A DNA stretch of 64,000 bases from UBA1672 sp051967755 (lineage in GTDB: Bacteria > Pseudomonadota > Alphaproteobacteria > Micavibrionales > Micavibrionaceae). Position numbers and translations under genes: made by a program. This document shows, piece after piece, positions 50,942-59,647 of the stretch. The notes below the pieces were generated by a model, which saw only the letters and a list, made by a program, of their open reading frames with translations, did no database searches and was not told where the DNA came from. The DNA lies in the NCBI GenBank assembly GCA_051967755.1, contig JBQDYD010000002.1, positions 62,001 to 126,000 on the forward strand. The letters are read 5' to 3'. Every line of letters starts with the position of its first letter. Within the stretch, counting starts at the first letter, position 1.

Positions 50942-51961
50942 ATGAAATATATCCAAGGCGTAGATGTTTTTAGAGCGATCGCAATCATTTCCGTGATTGC
51001 TATTCACACGACACCATTCAATTATGATGATAATAGTCAGATTTTGGCGTTTGCGTTTATCAATCAGATATCCAGATATGCCGTCCCGTTATTTTTTATT
51101 TTTGCGGGGTATTTTTGGGCAAAGAAAGTGTCTGAGCAACCCAATCAGGCAATTAAACTATCCATTCCTAATATCAAAAGACTTTTGTTTCTGTTTATCT
51201 TTTGGAATCTGCTTTTTCTCATTCCTTTTGACCCTGAGTTATGGTTTTCACAGGGCGGTTTTTCACAGCAATTAATGGAAAATATTAGTTACTCGACAGA
51301 AAGTCCGGTGAGGACAATGATCTATGGCACAAAGTCACATTTGTGGTTTTTAATGTCACTTATAGGTGCGATTGTGATTTCCGCATTTTTCATGCAATTC
51401 AGGCAAGCTAAAGCGCTATATGTTTTCGCGGCGGCACTCTATGTTTTTGCGGTTTTGGCAAAGGCGTATGCGCATACGCCCATTGGGATAGACCTTGGGT
51501 TTAATACAAGAAACGGGCCCTTTTTCGGGACAATTTTCTTTGTGACGGGTATCGCTTTGTCACATATGAAAATTGAAGACACATGGATAAAATCAGGCGT
51601 GTTGTTATTTTTAGCGGGCTTTGGCTTACATGCTTTTGAAACTTATATTTTGTGGTCACAATATGATCTTGATTTAACAAATGATTTTGTTTTCTCAACA
51701 TATTTTATGAGCGTTGGCGTTGCCGTAATCGCCCTTTCCAATCATAAGAGAATACAGATAGACAGCCTCAGCTCAATTGGTCACTTAACCTTGGGCATAT
51801 ATTTGGTTCACTTTATCTTTGTAGATGTGTTTCAAAATGTCGACGCGGATGTAAATCACCCTATTTGGGAGGTCGGCTATGTGTTTATAGTCTTCGCTTT
51901 ATCGGCGCTGCTAACATTGATTTTGAAGAAAAATAAATTATCGAAAAAATTAGTGTCCTAG
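50942..51961 (+). CDS. Acyltransferase family 3 membrane protein
   Basis: This 339-residue polytopic protein is of the acyltransferase-3/OafA type, which adds acetyl or other acyl groups to surface glycans. The N-terminus GVDVFRAIAIISVIAIHTTPF carries the conserved R-x10-H motif (Arg at about 12, His at about 22). Roughly ten membrane segments follow. It sits 15 bp after the flippase gene, and its stop overlaps the end of the convergent glycosyltransferase by 4 bp. Together they suggest modification and export of a surface polysaccharide. Confidence 0.88.
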   Translation: MKYIQGVDVFRAIAIISVIAIHTTPFNYDDNSQILAFAFINQISRYAVPLFFIFAGYFWAKKVSEQPNQAIKLSIPNIKRLLFLFIFWNLLFLIPFDPELWFSQGGFSQQLMENISYSTESPVRTMIYGTKSHLWFLMSLIGAIVISAFFMQFRQAKALYVFAAALYVFAVLAKAYAHTPIGIDLGFNTRNGPFFGTIFFVTGIALSHMKIEDTWIKSGVLLFLAGFGLHAFETYILWSQYDLDLTNDFVFSTYFMSVGVAVIALSNHKRIQIDSLSSIGHLTLGIYLVHFIFVDVFQNVDADVNHPIWEVGYVFIVFALSALLTLILKKNKLSKKLVS

Positions 51962-52857
51962 CTTTTTGAGGAAAAGATATTTCCGAATTCTTTTATTAAG
52001 TTTTTCAGTTGGGTGTCATTCCTTGATATGCCATCCGTTCTTCCGGTGTTTTTAAGGGACAAGGAAACTTCTTGGGAGCCCGGCCAATTTACAGGATATC
52101 CTTTAAATGGTGCTTTGATGTATTTTGCGTCATTGATTTTGCCCATAAAATAAAACCATAAATCATCGGCATAAGGGCATAGCGCCATAAATTTCTCGTT
52201 ATCAAAAACCTCAGGCCTTTTTAAGGATTTAGGAGAGTAGAGAACACCGCCTACGCCTATGGGGATAAACTGCGTATCAGGGGCCACATTATTTATGCAC
52301 CAGTTCCAGTCCTTATAAGAAACAGGCAGGTGATCATCTCCCAGAACAATTCCGTGGCCAACATTGCAGACAACTGAATTGTCAGATCCGTCATGGTGCG
52401 CAACCAGCCCCTCTAGCCAAGAAGGCGGGTAATGCACATCATCATCGGTTGTCACGATGTATGCGTTCGGGAATAGATCCAGCGCGGGAATTAACTTTTT
52501 AAAAGAGCGTAAATCCTGCGTTTCTAAAATCTCAAGACCTTTTGCCTTAAGTGCTAAGACTTCTTCGGGGAGGGCGTTCATGTCGTCTTTCGCGATAGCC
52601 AGCACGATTCTGTCCGCTTTGATGGTTTGCGCTAATAAGCTCTCTAATGTGGGAAGTAAATATTTGTATCTTGGTGGGTAAGAGGTCAAAGAGACGACTA
52701 ATTCACCGTCTAAATTGTGCGGTTTCTGTGGGTAGTCAGAAGCATAATAAGCGTTATGTTTCCGAAGGGATTGTTTTCCCAAGAAGTTTAAATAGATACC
52801 TTTGCATGGTCGTAAGGTTTTTTTGATTGCTTTGAGTATCTTCTTTTTAATCGCCAT
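51958..52857 (-). CDS. Glycosyltransferase-like protein (GT-A fold)
   Basis: This 299-residue protein starts with basic residues, then LVVSLTSYPPRYKYLLPTLESLLAQT (about 54-79), the nucleotide-sugar-binding start of a GT-A fold. IVTTDDDVHYPPSWL (about 133-147) contains the DDD metal-binding motif. A C-terminal ADDLWFYFMG motif (about 229-238) resembles the acceptor side of family-2-like enzymes. There is no signal peptide or membrane segment. It is convergent with the acyltransferase gene. The sugar is unknown. Confidence 0.82.
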   Translation of the reverse strand: MAIKKKILKAIKKTLRPCKGIYLNFLGKQSLRKHNAYYASDYPQKPHNLDGELVVSLTSYPPRYKYLLPTLESLLAQTIKADRIVLAIAKDDMNALPEEVLALKAKGLEILETQDLRSFKKLIPALDLFPNAYIVTTDDDVHYPPSWLEGLVAHHDGSDNSVVCNVGHGIVLGDDHLPVSYKDWNWCINNVAPDTQFIPIGVGGVLYSPKSLKRPEVFDNEKFMALCPYADDLWFYFMGKINDAKYIKAPFKGYPVNWPGSQEVSLSLKNTGRTDGISRNDTQLKNLIKEFGNIFSSKS

Positions 52858-53070
52858 TGCGCACCATCTTTATATGTATTGGACATTTAAAATTTATTCC
52901 CTTATATAAGAATAACAATCCCGATACAATATTTAGCCGCCAAAACAAAATATCCTGCTAAATATATTTAAAAACAATAACTTAATCAAAAACCTTGATT
53001 TTACATAAAATTTTAAATAAACTCAGTATCGCTATACTTTAGTATATATGTGTGTAACTGGGGAAAAATT

Positions 53071-56000
53071 ATGACTATTGACGTTATTGTCGGGACTCTG
53101 ACAACAATCAACTCGACCTTTATCAATCCATATACAGGTGAAATCTTAGATGTAAACGGTGATTATTACATCAATGATACATCGGTTTCAGGCGGCCCGG
53201 GGGCGGATGACATTGCCCTTGGTGTTGTGTTTGATCAGCTATGGACGCTGGAAGATGCGCTGGGTAACTTACTGATTGAAAACATTGAAGTATTTCTGCC
53301 TGCGCCCGGTAATGATATTTTACTTTTGGCGAGTACAACACATGTTCTTGGTGACTTAACGATCCAAACATCCGACGGCGATGACATTGTGTGGTCCAAT
53401 GCAGGAAATGATCTGTTAGACGGTGGCTTCGGAAATGATTGGCTTGACGGCGGTTTAGGGGATGACACAATTATCGGCGGCGTGGATGATGATACTCTGG
53501 CCGGTGGTGCTGGCAATGATACTTATATTTACAATACCGGTCATGGCAATGATACGATTTCTGAAACATCGGGCGATGATGTAATCAGTTTTGGTGCCGG
53601 TATTACGATCGGGGATATTGAATTTTCTCAAAGTGGTGATGATTTGGTTCTGCAAATGGCAGACACAATTACCATCAAAGATTTTTATTCAGGAGACTCG
53701 GGTAAAGTTGTAGAGCAAATTACGTTTGATGATGGCTCTACGTTTGACCTGACGACCTTACTCGCTATGACACCTGAGAGTGCCGAGGCGATTAACACAG
53801 CCAGTACAGGGTTTCATTCTTATCACGGTAGCCAAGATAAAGACGGCACGATTGAGCTTATTGATAGTGCAACAGGTGTAGAGATTAATGGCAATGCATG
53901 GAAGCAAATCGCCCTTGATTATACCATCACGGAAAATACCGTTATAAGTTTTGAATATAAGTCGACAATCGAAGGGGAGCTACAAGGGTTCGGCCTTGAA
54001 ACAGATAATGATTACTCTACGGGCGCCGCAACATATCAGCTTTACGGCACAGATAGTGCGCCTAATTTTTCGACGAATTATTCATATAACGGCTCAGGCG
54101 ACTGGGAGCATTTCAGCATTAATGTCGGTGCATATCAAACAGGTGATGTGGACTGGTTGACGTTTGTCAATGATCATGATGGCGGTGCGCAAGACGGGAA
54201 TAGTTTTTACCGAAATATTGTGCTGTATGAACGTGATCCGGCCACAGCCAATGTCGCGCCGCAAGCTGTCGCGGATGAGTTTGAAGGTACAGTGAATGCC
54301 AATATTGTCGGCAATCTGTTTGCTGATAATTTCCATGGCAGAGATTTTGATGTTGACGGTGATGTATTAAATGCTGTTGCCGAAACAATTAACACGGCGC
54401 ATGGGTCTGTTACGATTTCTGCAAACGGTGATTTCACTTACACGCCTGATGCAGGTTTTACGGGCACGGATAGTTTTTTCTATACTTTGCAAGATGAAAG
54501 CGGAGCAAGCGATACCGTCGAAGCCACATTATATGTTGGAACAACGGATGCGGATCAAACTTTTGCAACTGGCGCAGCGTTTGAACATTATAATGGCGGA
54601 GCCGGTGTCGATACGGTTGATTACAGTACTTCTGCCACGCGCGTTAAGCTGAACCTGGGTGCAGGCATAGGATGGGACGGCGATGCGAATGATGATACAT
54701 ACGTTCACATTGAAAATGTGATTGGCACAGATATCGCAGGATCACGCGATTTCATTTACGGAAGCGCAGGCGAGAACCATATTTGGGGTTTGGCCGGCAA
54801 TGACGTACTTGAAGGCATGGGCGGTGCGGATACCATTGATGGCGGATCGGGCGCTGACTATGCGAGCTATTCACGCTCAGATGCAGGGGTTAATGTTAAC
54901 CTTGAAACAGGTGTTAATATCGGCGGGCATGCAGAGGGGGATACCCTTATCAGCATCGAAAAAATCATAGGGTCTGACCATAATGATACACTCATCGGCA
55001 GCGATGGAGATAATACTCTATCAGGTGGAAAAGGTGATGATATTCTCAGTGGCAAGTTGGGCAATGATAGTTTGAACGGAGATTACGGGAACGATACTTT
55101 TATATATTCAGGCGGGCATGACAGCATTACTGAACGCGGTAGCGGAACCGATACGGTTATATTTGATGATATATGGTCTCCGCATGACGTGGTGATTTCG
55201 GGAAATACATTAACCCTGCAGGGCAGTACTGTTAATTATTTATCATTTAACGATATCAATTTAATCGAAGTATTCCAGTTTGACGGATATGCACCCATGG
55301 ATCTGGCGACTTTGAAGACCTTCGGTTCGCCGGTGCAGGTGCCAGGGACAAGCGGCGATGAAACATTCATTGCGACATCCGCAGTGGAAAATTTTGATGG
55401 TAATGGCGGGATCGATACTGTCGATTACAGTAATTCTGACGTGCGCGTAAAGCTTAATCTTGGCAGTGGAACTGGCTGGGAGGGGGATGCCCTGGGTGAT
55501 AGATACACCGATATTGAAAATGTGATTGGCTCAGATATCTCAGGATCACGCGATTTTATTTACGGAAGCGCAGGGGATAACCACATTATGGGCCTTGCGG
55601 GTAATGATCAACTGGAGGGTATGGCAGGCGCTGATATACTTGATGGTGGTGCAGGCGGTGATTTCGCAAATTATATTCAGTCTGATGCAGGTGTGAATGT
55701 TAACCTTGAAACAGGAATTAATACCGGCGGGCATGCAGAGGGCGATGTCCTGATTAGTATCGAAAAACTGATCGGTTCTGACTTTGGCGATACATTGACG
55801 GGGGACGCGCTTGATAATTCCCTCACAGGTCGGGCCGGTAATGACGTCCTTAGGGGCGGCGATGGCGATGACTACATCAATGGAAACCAAGGGGATGACG
55901 TCATTTTTGGTGATGCCGGCAATGATACGCTATATGGTGAGGGCGGTGCGGATACCTTTATGTTTGAATACCTCACAACTATCGGGTCCGTTGATACAAT

Positions 56001-56244
56001 TCATGACTTTGATGTGACGGAGGGGGATAGTATCGATATATCCGCTGTTCTGGATGTCTTTTATGATCCGATTACGGATGCGATTTCCGATTTCGTTGAG
56101 GTCACGCAATCAGGCAACGAAGCCACGATAAGTGTTGATATTAACGGTGGCGCCGATAGCTTTGTTGAAATTATCAGTCTTCAGAATGTTTCGGATTTGG
56201 CGGATATAACGACCCTTATTACCAACGGTAATTTGATCGTTTAA
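53071..56244 (+). CDS. RTX (Ca2+-binding repeat) secreted protein, 1057 aa
   Basis: This is a predicted type I-secreted protein. The N-terminal part has GGxGxDxxx nonapeptide repeats (about 110-165). A beta-rich carbohydrate-binding or anchor-like domain follows (about 235-400), then a VCBS/cadherin-like domain (NVAPQAVADEFEGTVN ... DGDFTYTPDAGFTGTDSF, about 395-490). Two closely similar RTX blocks come next (about 498-690 and 765-985); they share the phrase GSRDFIYGSAG and stretches of near-identical DNA, so one arose by duplication. The C-terminus has the hydrophobic/acidic type I secretion target pattern (TFMFEYLTTIGSVDTIHDFD). ATG 53071 has GGGGAAAA upstream. No T1SS genes are nearby. Confidence 0.85.
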   Translation: MTIDVIVGTLTTINSTFINPYTGEILDVNGDYYINDTSVSGGPGADDIALGVVFDQLWTLEDALGNLLIENIEVFLPAPGNDILLLASTTHVLGDLTIQTSDGDDIVWSNAGNDLLDGGFGNDWLDGGLGDDTIIGGVDDDTLAGGAGNDTYIYNTGHGNDTISETSGDDVISFGAGITIGDIEFSQSGDDLVLQMADTITIKDFYSGDSGKVVEQITFDDGSTFDLTTLLAMTPESAEAINTASTGFHSYHGSQDKDGTIELIDSATGVEINGNAWKQIALDYTITENTVISFEYKSTIEGELQGFGLETDNDYSTGAATYQLYGTDSAPNFSTNYSYNGSGDWEHFSINVGAYQTGDVDWLTFVNDHDGGAQDGNSFYRNIVLYERDPATANVAPQAVADEFEGTVNANIVGNLFADNFHGRDFDVDGDVLNAVAETINTAHGSVTISANGDFTYTPDAGFTGTDSFFYTLQDESGASDTVEATLYVGTTDADQTFATGAAFEHYNGGAGVDTVDYSTSATRVKLNLGAGIGWDGDANDDTYVHIENVIGTDIAGSRDFIYGSAGENHIWGLAGNDVLEGMGGADTIDGGSGADYASYSRSDAGVNVNLETGVNIGGHAEGDTLISIEKIIGSDHNDTLIGSDGDNTLSGGKGDDILSGKLGNDSLNGDYGNDTFIYSGGHDSITERGSGTDTVIFDDIWSPHDVVISGNTLTLQGSTVNYLSFNDINLIEVFQFDGYAPMDLATLKTFGSPVQVPGTSGDETFIATSAVENFDGNGGIDTVDYSNSDVRVKLNLGSGTGWEGDALGDRYTDIENVIGSDISGSRDFIYGSAGDNHIMGLAGNDQLEGMAGADILDGGAGGDFANYIQSDAGVNVNLETGINTGGHAEGDVLISIEKLIGSDFGDTLTGDALDNSLTGRAGNDVLRGGDGDDYINGNQGDDVIFGDAGNDTLYGEGGADTFMFEYLTTIGSVDTIHDFDVTEGDSIDISAVLDVFYDPITDAISDFVEVTQSGNEATISVDINGGADSFVEIISLQNVSDLADITTLITNGNLIV

Positions 56245-56298
56245 CGTGCCGGCAATGACATTCCTTTAAAACAATCGCGCAGTCGCTATCAGTGCATA

Positions 56299-56330
56299 AG
56301 TAACCGATTAATCTGACAAAATCGGTTACT
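56299..56330. repeat. Perfect 11-bp inverted repeat after the RTX gene
   Basis: AGTAACCGATT and AATCGGTTACT with a 10-base loop, 55 bp past the RTX stop. There is no T-tract, so it is a weak terminator or an unrelated palindrome. The rest of 56245-56462 shows nothing notable. Confidence 0.45.
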
Positions 56331-56462
56331 GTTGCTTTCATGAGAGTGGAAAATGTTTTTCAGATGTTTCGAAATCGTTCGGTGATTGATTTGGTGTCTG
56401 GTAACACGCCCGATAATGATGGTATAGAGAACGGCATACATAATGAGTGATAGGGACGAAAA

Positions 56463-56924
56463 ATGCCGATACAAATCTGGAATAAATTTACCGAAATGTT
56501 GAGTGTCACAGACGACGCGAAAGAGCCGCGTGACCCATTGCATGTTGCGACGGCTGCATTAATGATACATGTGTCACTCACGCATGAGGATATAGGCGAT
56601 TCAGAAAAGCAGGCGGTGCTGTTGAGTATTCAAAATCATTTTGATTTACAAGAATCAGAGGCATTGCAAGTTTTTGAAAAAGCATATGAGCATCATAATG
56701 AATCGACCGATTTATATCGTTTCACCAGAGTAATCATGGAAGAGATGGAATATGAGCAACAAAAGGAAATTGTCAGGTTGCTTTACCGCGTAGCGTTCGC
56801 CGATAACCATCTGGAGCATTTTGAAGAGCATATTGTGACAAGGATTGCCAGCTTGCTGGGTGTTGGGCCGAAAGATCGGGTCGCAATGAAGCAACAGGTG
56901 CGCGCGGAAATTTCCGAAGAGTAA
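56463..56924 (+). CDS. TerB-like protein
   Basis: This 153-residue all-helical protein matches the TerB/tellurite-resistance family: HVATAALMIHVSLTHEDIGDSEKQAV (about 27-52), RLLYRVAFADNHLEHFEEHIV (about 104-124) and a following IASLLGV helix, with acidic residues in the positions that bind metal in TerB. AGGGA precedes the ATG. No other ter gene is nearby, so a role in tellurite resistance is not implied. It stands alone between the RTX gene and a symporter remnant. Confidence 0.82.
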   Translation: MPIQIWNKFTEMLSVTDDAKEPRDPLHVATAALMIHVSLTHEDIGDSEKQAVLLSIQNHFDLQESEALQVFEKAYEHHNESTDLYRFTRVIMEEMEYEQQKEIVRLLYRVAFADNHLEHFEEHIVTRIASLLGVGPKDRVAMKQQVRAEISEE

Positions 56925-56933
56925 ATTACGACC

Positions 56934-57188
56934 TCAGTCATTATTTGCGTTTAATGCGCCCATAATTTTACGAAATATAAACGGAAACCCGATACCGCCG
57001 ACCATCATCGTCAACGCAAGCGGTTCTGATACGCGCTGTTTTAGGGCATACACAATCAGTAGCGGGCCGAACGCGCTTCCCAGAGCAGGCCACGCAATCA
57101 GGACAAGGCTAAAGGCGCTTTGATTATCACTAAGGGCGATAAACAGTGCCGATGCCGTAACGAAAACGGTTGAGAGTTTGGTGAGCAA
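56934..57188 (-). pseudogene. Remnant of a Na+:solute symporter (PutP-like C-terminal part)
   Basis: This 84-residue ORF corresponds to the C-terminal membrane helices of a sodium/proline-type symporter (SLVLIAWPALGSAFGPLLIV matches the SYAWAGFGAAFGPVV region of PutP; SEPLALTMMVGG matches the next helix start). A full symporter is about 480-500 residues, so most of the gene is missing. The frame stays open upstream, but the sequence there is not symporter-like. Convergent with the terB-like gene by 9 bp. Confidence 0.5.
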
Positions 57189-57737
57189 ATAGCCTGAGAG
57201 CTTTTTAGGCGCTAAGTCATTTGTTTTTCTTGTTTTTTTATCTGTGCGCTGATAACATAAGACAATAATAATATAAAAATAATATGTACAAAGGGTGACG
57301 TGGTGAATCCTAGCGAAGATTTTGAAAAGAATTTATTGGTAATTTTGCGTGGCTTAATGGGTATGCAAGAAGCAGATCAGAATGCCCTTGCGGGCTCTGA
57401 TGGTGACTTCATCAGACAAATGGGTATTTTGTCTCAAAACATGATGTCTGACCCGCAAGCCTATGAGCGTGGTGAGTATAATAGCATCCGCGAAGCCCTC
57501 CACAATGTTTTTACCTATCTTGAAAATACGAATAGTCCTGACGGCACAGTTGCAAATGCAGATGCCGGGGCTTTGGATAATTCAATGGATGGCGTATTGC
57601 GAATGGATTGGTCTGAAGACGGCCGATATGATTCCGTCTTGAGCAGGGCTGATTTGCCGCAACATGACTATGATCGAACCGTGGCTATTAATGCAGGTGC
57701 AGGCGTAGAAGCTGAATCATTGCAACTGGTTCAGGAA

Positions 57738-58133
57738 GATTTGCTGGTCTTGCTAAAAGCGCATATGGAGTTCGAACAGAATAATCCGGGTGCATTTGAT
57801 GATGTGGCGTCTGGTGATTTTATGGCGAAGACAGCGATATTGGCACAGCATATGTCCACTGAACCTGCAATGTATGAAGAGGGCGAATATAATACCATAC
57901 GCGAATCTATGGGGCGTGTATTTGACCATCTGTCGGGCGCCGAGAATGCGGATAACATTATTGCAAATGCAGATTTGGCACATGTCGATAATTCAAACCC
58001 GGATGAAGTGCGCGTGATTTGGAGCGATGGTACACAGCCTGATACGGTTGTTTCGCGTAGTGAATTGCCTCAACTTGATTATGCCGATGCAATTGCGGCG
58101 GCATCGCCTGAACCAACTCAGCCTGTACAGGAT
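57738..58133 (+). repeat. Tandem repeat unit A (396 bp)
   Basis: Direct repeat whose next copy begins at 58134. The two are nearly identical except for a patch described in the next entry. Confidence 0.85.
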
Positions 58134-58499
58134 GATTTGTTAGTGCTGCTAAAAGCGCATATGGAGTTCGAACAGAATAATCCGGGTGCGTTTGATGATG
58201 TGGAGCCTGGTGATTTTATGGCGAAGACAGAGACAGCAGACCAGCACATTCCGTGACTGGAGTCCATGCATGTACAGGGCGAATATAATACCATACGCGA
58301 ATCTATGGGGCGTGTATTTGACCATCTGTCGGGCGCCGAGAATGCGGATAACATTATTGCAAATGCAGATTTGGCGCATGTCGATAATTCAAACCCGGAT
58401 GAAGTGCGCGTGATTTGGAGCGATGGTATACAGCCTGATACGGTTGTTTCGCGTAGTGAACTGCCTCAACTTGATTATGTTGATGCAATTGCGGCCTCT
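58134..58499 (+). repeat. Tandem repeat unit B with a scrambled patch (58231-58276)
   Basis: Flanks match unit A almost base for base, but about 46 bp (58231-58276) share little sequence with the corresponding 57835-57880 while keeping exactly the same length. The in-frame TGA lies inside this patch. The last 100 bp of unit B diverge into the C-terminal tail. Confidence 0.8.
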
Positions 58500-58783
58500 G
58501 CCGAACGCCATGCCGCCTTTGATGCGGTTGGTCTGGGTGGCGCGCAACAGCAAGCGCAAGCCGACCAGAATATTGAAGATCGCGATTTAACTGCGGCTGA
58601 TTATAATCCGGCCGTAAGTACCGTTGGCTTTGGTCTGGGGCGTTAATTCAAGACTTTGTTATTTATGTTTTATTTCATGGCTTGCCGTTTGATCTGCAAG
58701 CCATTTTAGCAGTTCATAGACCTTGTTTAGGTTTTGTGGTTTAATGGCGCGATTATAATTTAAAGTTCTCGGCAAAATCAGAT

Positions 58784-59638
58784 ATGACCAAAGTTGATCA
58801 ATTTGAATCAATATTTCGCTCCGCGCTGCATGATACGTACGAATATACGCTGATTGATGTTAAATCAGTGCTTGTTGTTACAGATTTGGAGGCAGCGGAG
58901 GCCAAATCATTTCTTAAGGAAATTCAAGGGTTTTTGAATATTTTGGGTACGTCCGTAACGTGGACGGTTTTGAACAAATCTGATTACAGCACCACCGAAG
59001 AATTGCTGGATAAGGTCAGTGCGCATAACCCTGATTTAATTTGCTCTTATCGCAATTTATTTTCAAAAGACTGGAAGTTTAAACATAGCTTGGGCTCTTT
59101 TCTGGATGTCTTGGTACAGCAAACGCAAGGGCCTGTTATGGTTCTGCCGCATCCTGAGGCGGGCTATAAATATGATCATGCTTTGCAGGATACGGACCGC
59201 ATTATGGCACTTACGGATCATTTGTCCGGTGATCATAATCTGATTAATTATGCGGTTCGCTTTGCGCCGATAGACGGCAAAGTGTACTTAACGCATATTG
59301 AAGATGAGAAAGTCTTCGGTCGTTATATTGAGGCAATATCTAAAATTCCGGCGATTGAGACGGAAGAAGCGAATGATTTAATTGCGGAGCAGCTGTTAAA
59401 AGCGCCGCAGGACTTTATTGAATCATGCCGCCAAGTGCTGGAGACGCATAATCTGAATCTTGAGATTGAAAGCGTTGTAGAATTTGGGCAGCGTCTGCGA
59501 GATTATAAAAAAATGATTCAAGATCATAAGATTGATTTATTAATCATGAATTCTCGAAGTGAAGATCATTTGGCGATGCATGGTATGGTTTATCCTCTCG
59601 CTGTTGAAATTCGTCAAATTCCATTATTGCTTTTGTAA
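58784..59638 (+). CDS. Universal stress protein (UspA)-like, two-domain
   Basis: This 284-residue protein has two UspA-like halves: the first around VKSVLVVTDLEAAEAKSFLKEI (about 26-47) and GPVMVLPHPEAG (about 116-127), the second around GKVYLTHIEDEKV (about 165-177) and KIDLLIMNSRSEDHLAMHGMVYPLAVEI (about 248-275), where the GxxxG-like nucleotide-binding pattern is only partly kept. It is 9 bp upstream of the NhaD/ArsB-type transporter gene, so the two form an operon. It may sense adenine nucleotide or stress state and modulate transport; this is inference. Confidence 0.7.
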   Translation: MTKVDQFESIFRSALHDTYEYTLIDVKSVLVVTDLEAAEAKSFLKEIQGFLNILGTSVTWTVLNKSDYSTTEELLDKVSAHNPDLICSYRNLFSKDWKFKHSLGSFLDVLVQQTQGPVMVLPHPEAGYKYDHALQDTDRIMALTDHLSGDHNLINYAVRFAPIDGKVYLTHIEDEKVFGRYIEAISKIPAIETEEANDLIAEQLLKAPQDFIESCRQVLETHNLNLEIESVVEFGQRLRDYKKMIQDHKIDLLIMNSRSEDHLAMHGMVYPLAVEIRQIPLLLL

Positions 59639-59647
59639 GGTAAATCT

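Larger units (their letters stand above)
57300..58646 (+). pseudogene. Tandem-repeat protein interrupted by an in-frame TGA
   Basis: Three homologous modules of about 132-136 residues are encoded in one frame, each with a LLVxL..hM.FEQNN / F..QMxIL..M / EYN.IRE / ADxSxxxxV.RMxW / SRSELPQLDY pattern. Modules 2 and 3 are almost identical in DNA (396-bp period). Module 3 contains a TGA stop at 58254-58256 in frame; reading continues in the same frame from 58266 to 58646. The first ORF (57300-58256) starts at GTG with AAGGGTGA. The protein is acidic and has no signal peptide or membrane segment; it ends in a linker and GRxxxxxNPAVSTVGFG tail. Without the stop it would be about 448 residues. Whether it is decayed, truncated or a sequencing error is unknown. 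Confidence 0.55.

Noticed and set aside
58254..58256. Genetic-code reassignment of TGA
   Set aside because: Several intact genes in the window end in TGA (for example fadD at 29951 and the DUF2062 gene at 18436), so TGA works as a stop.
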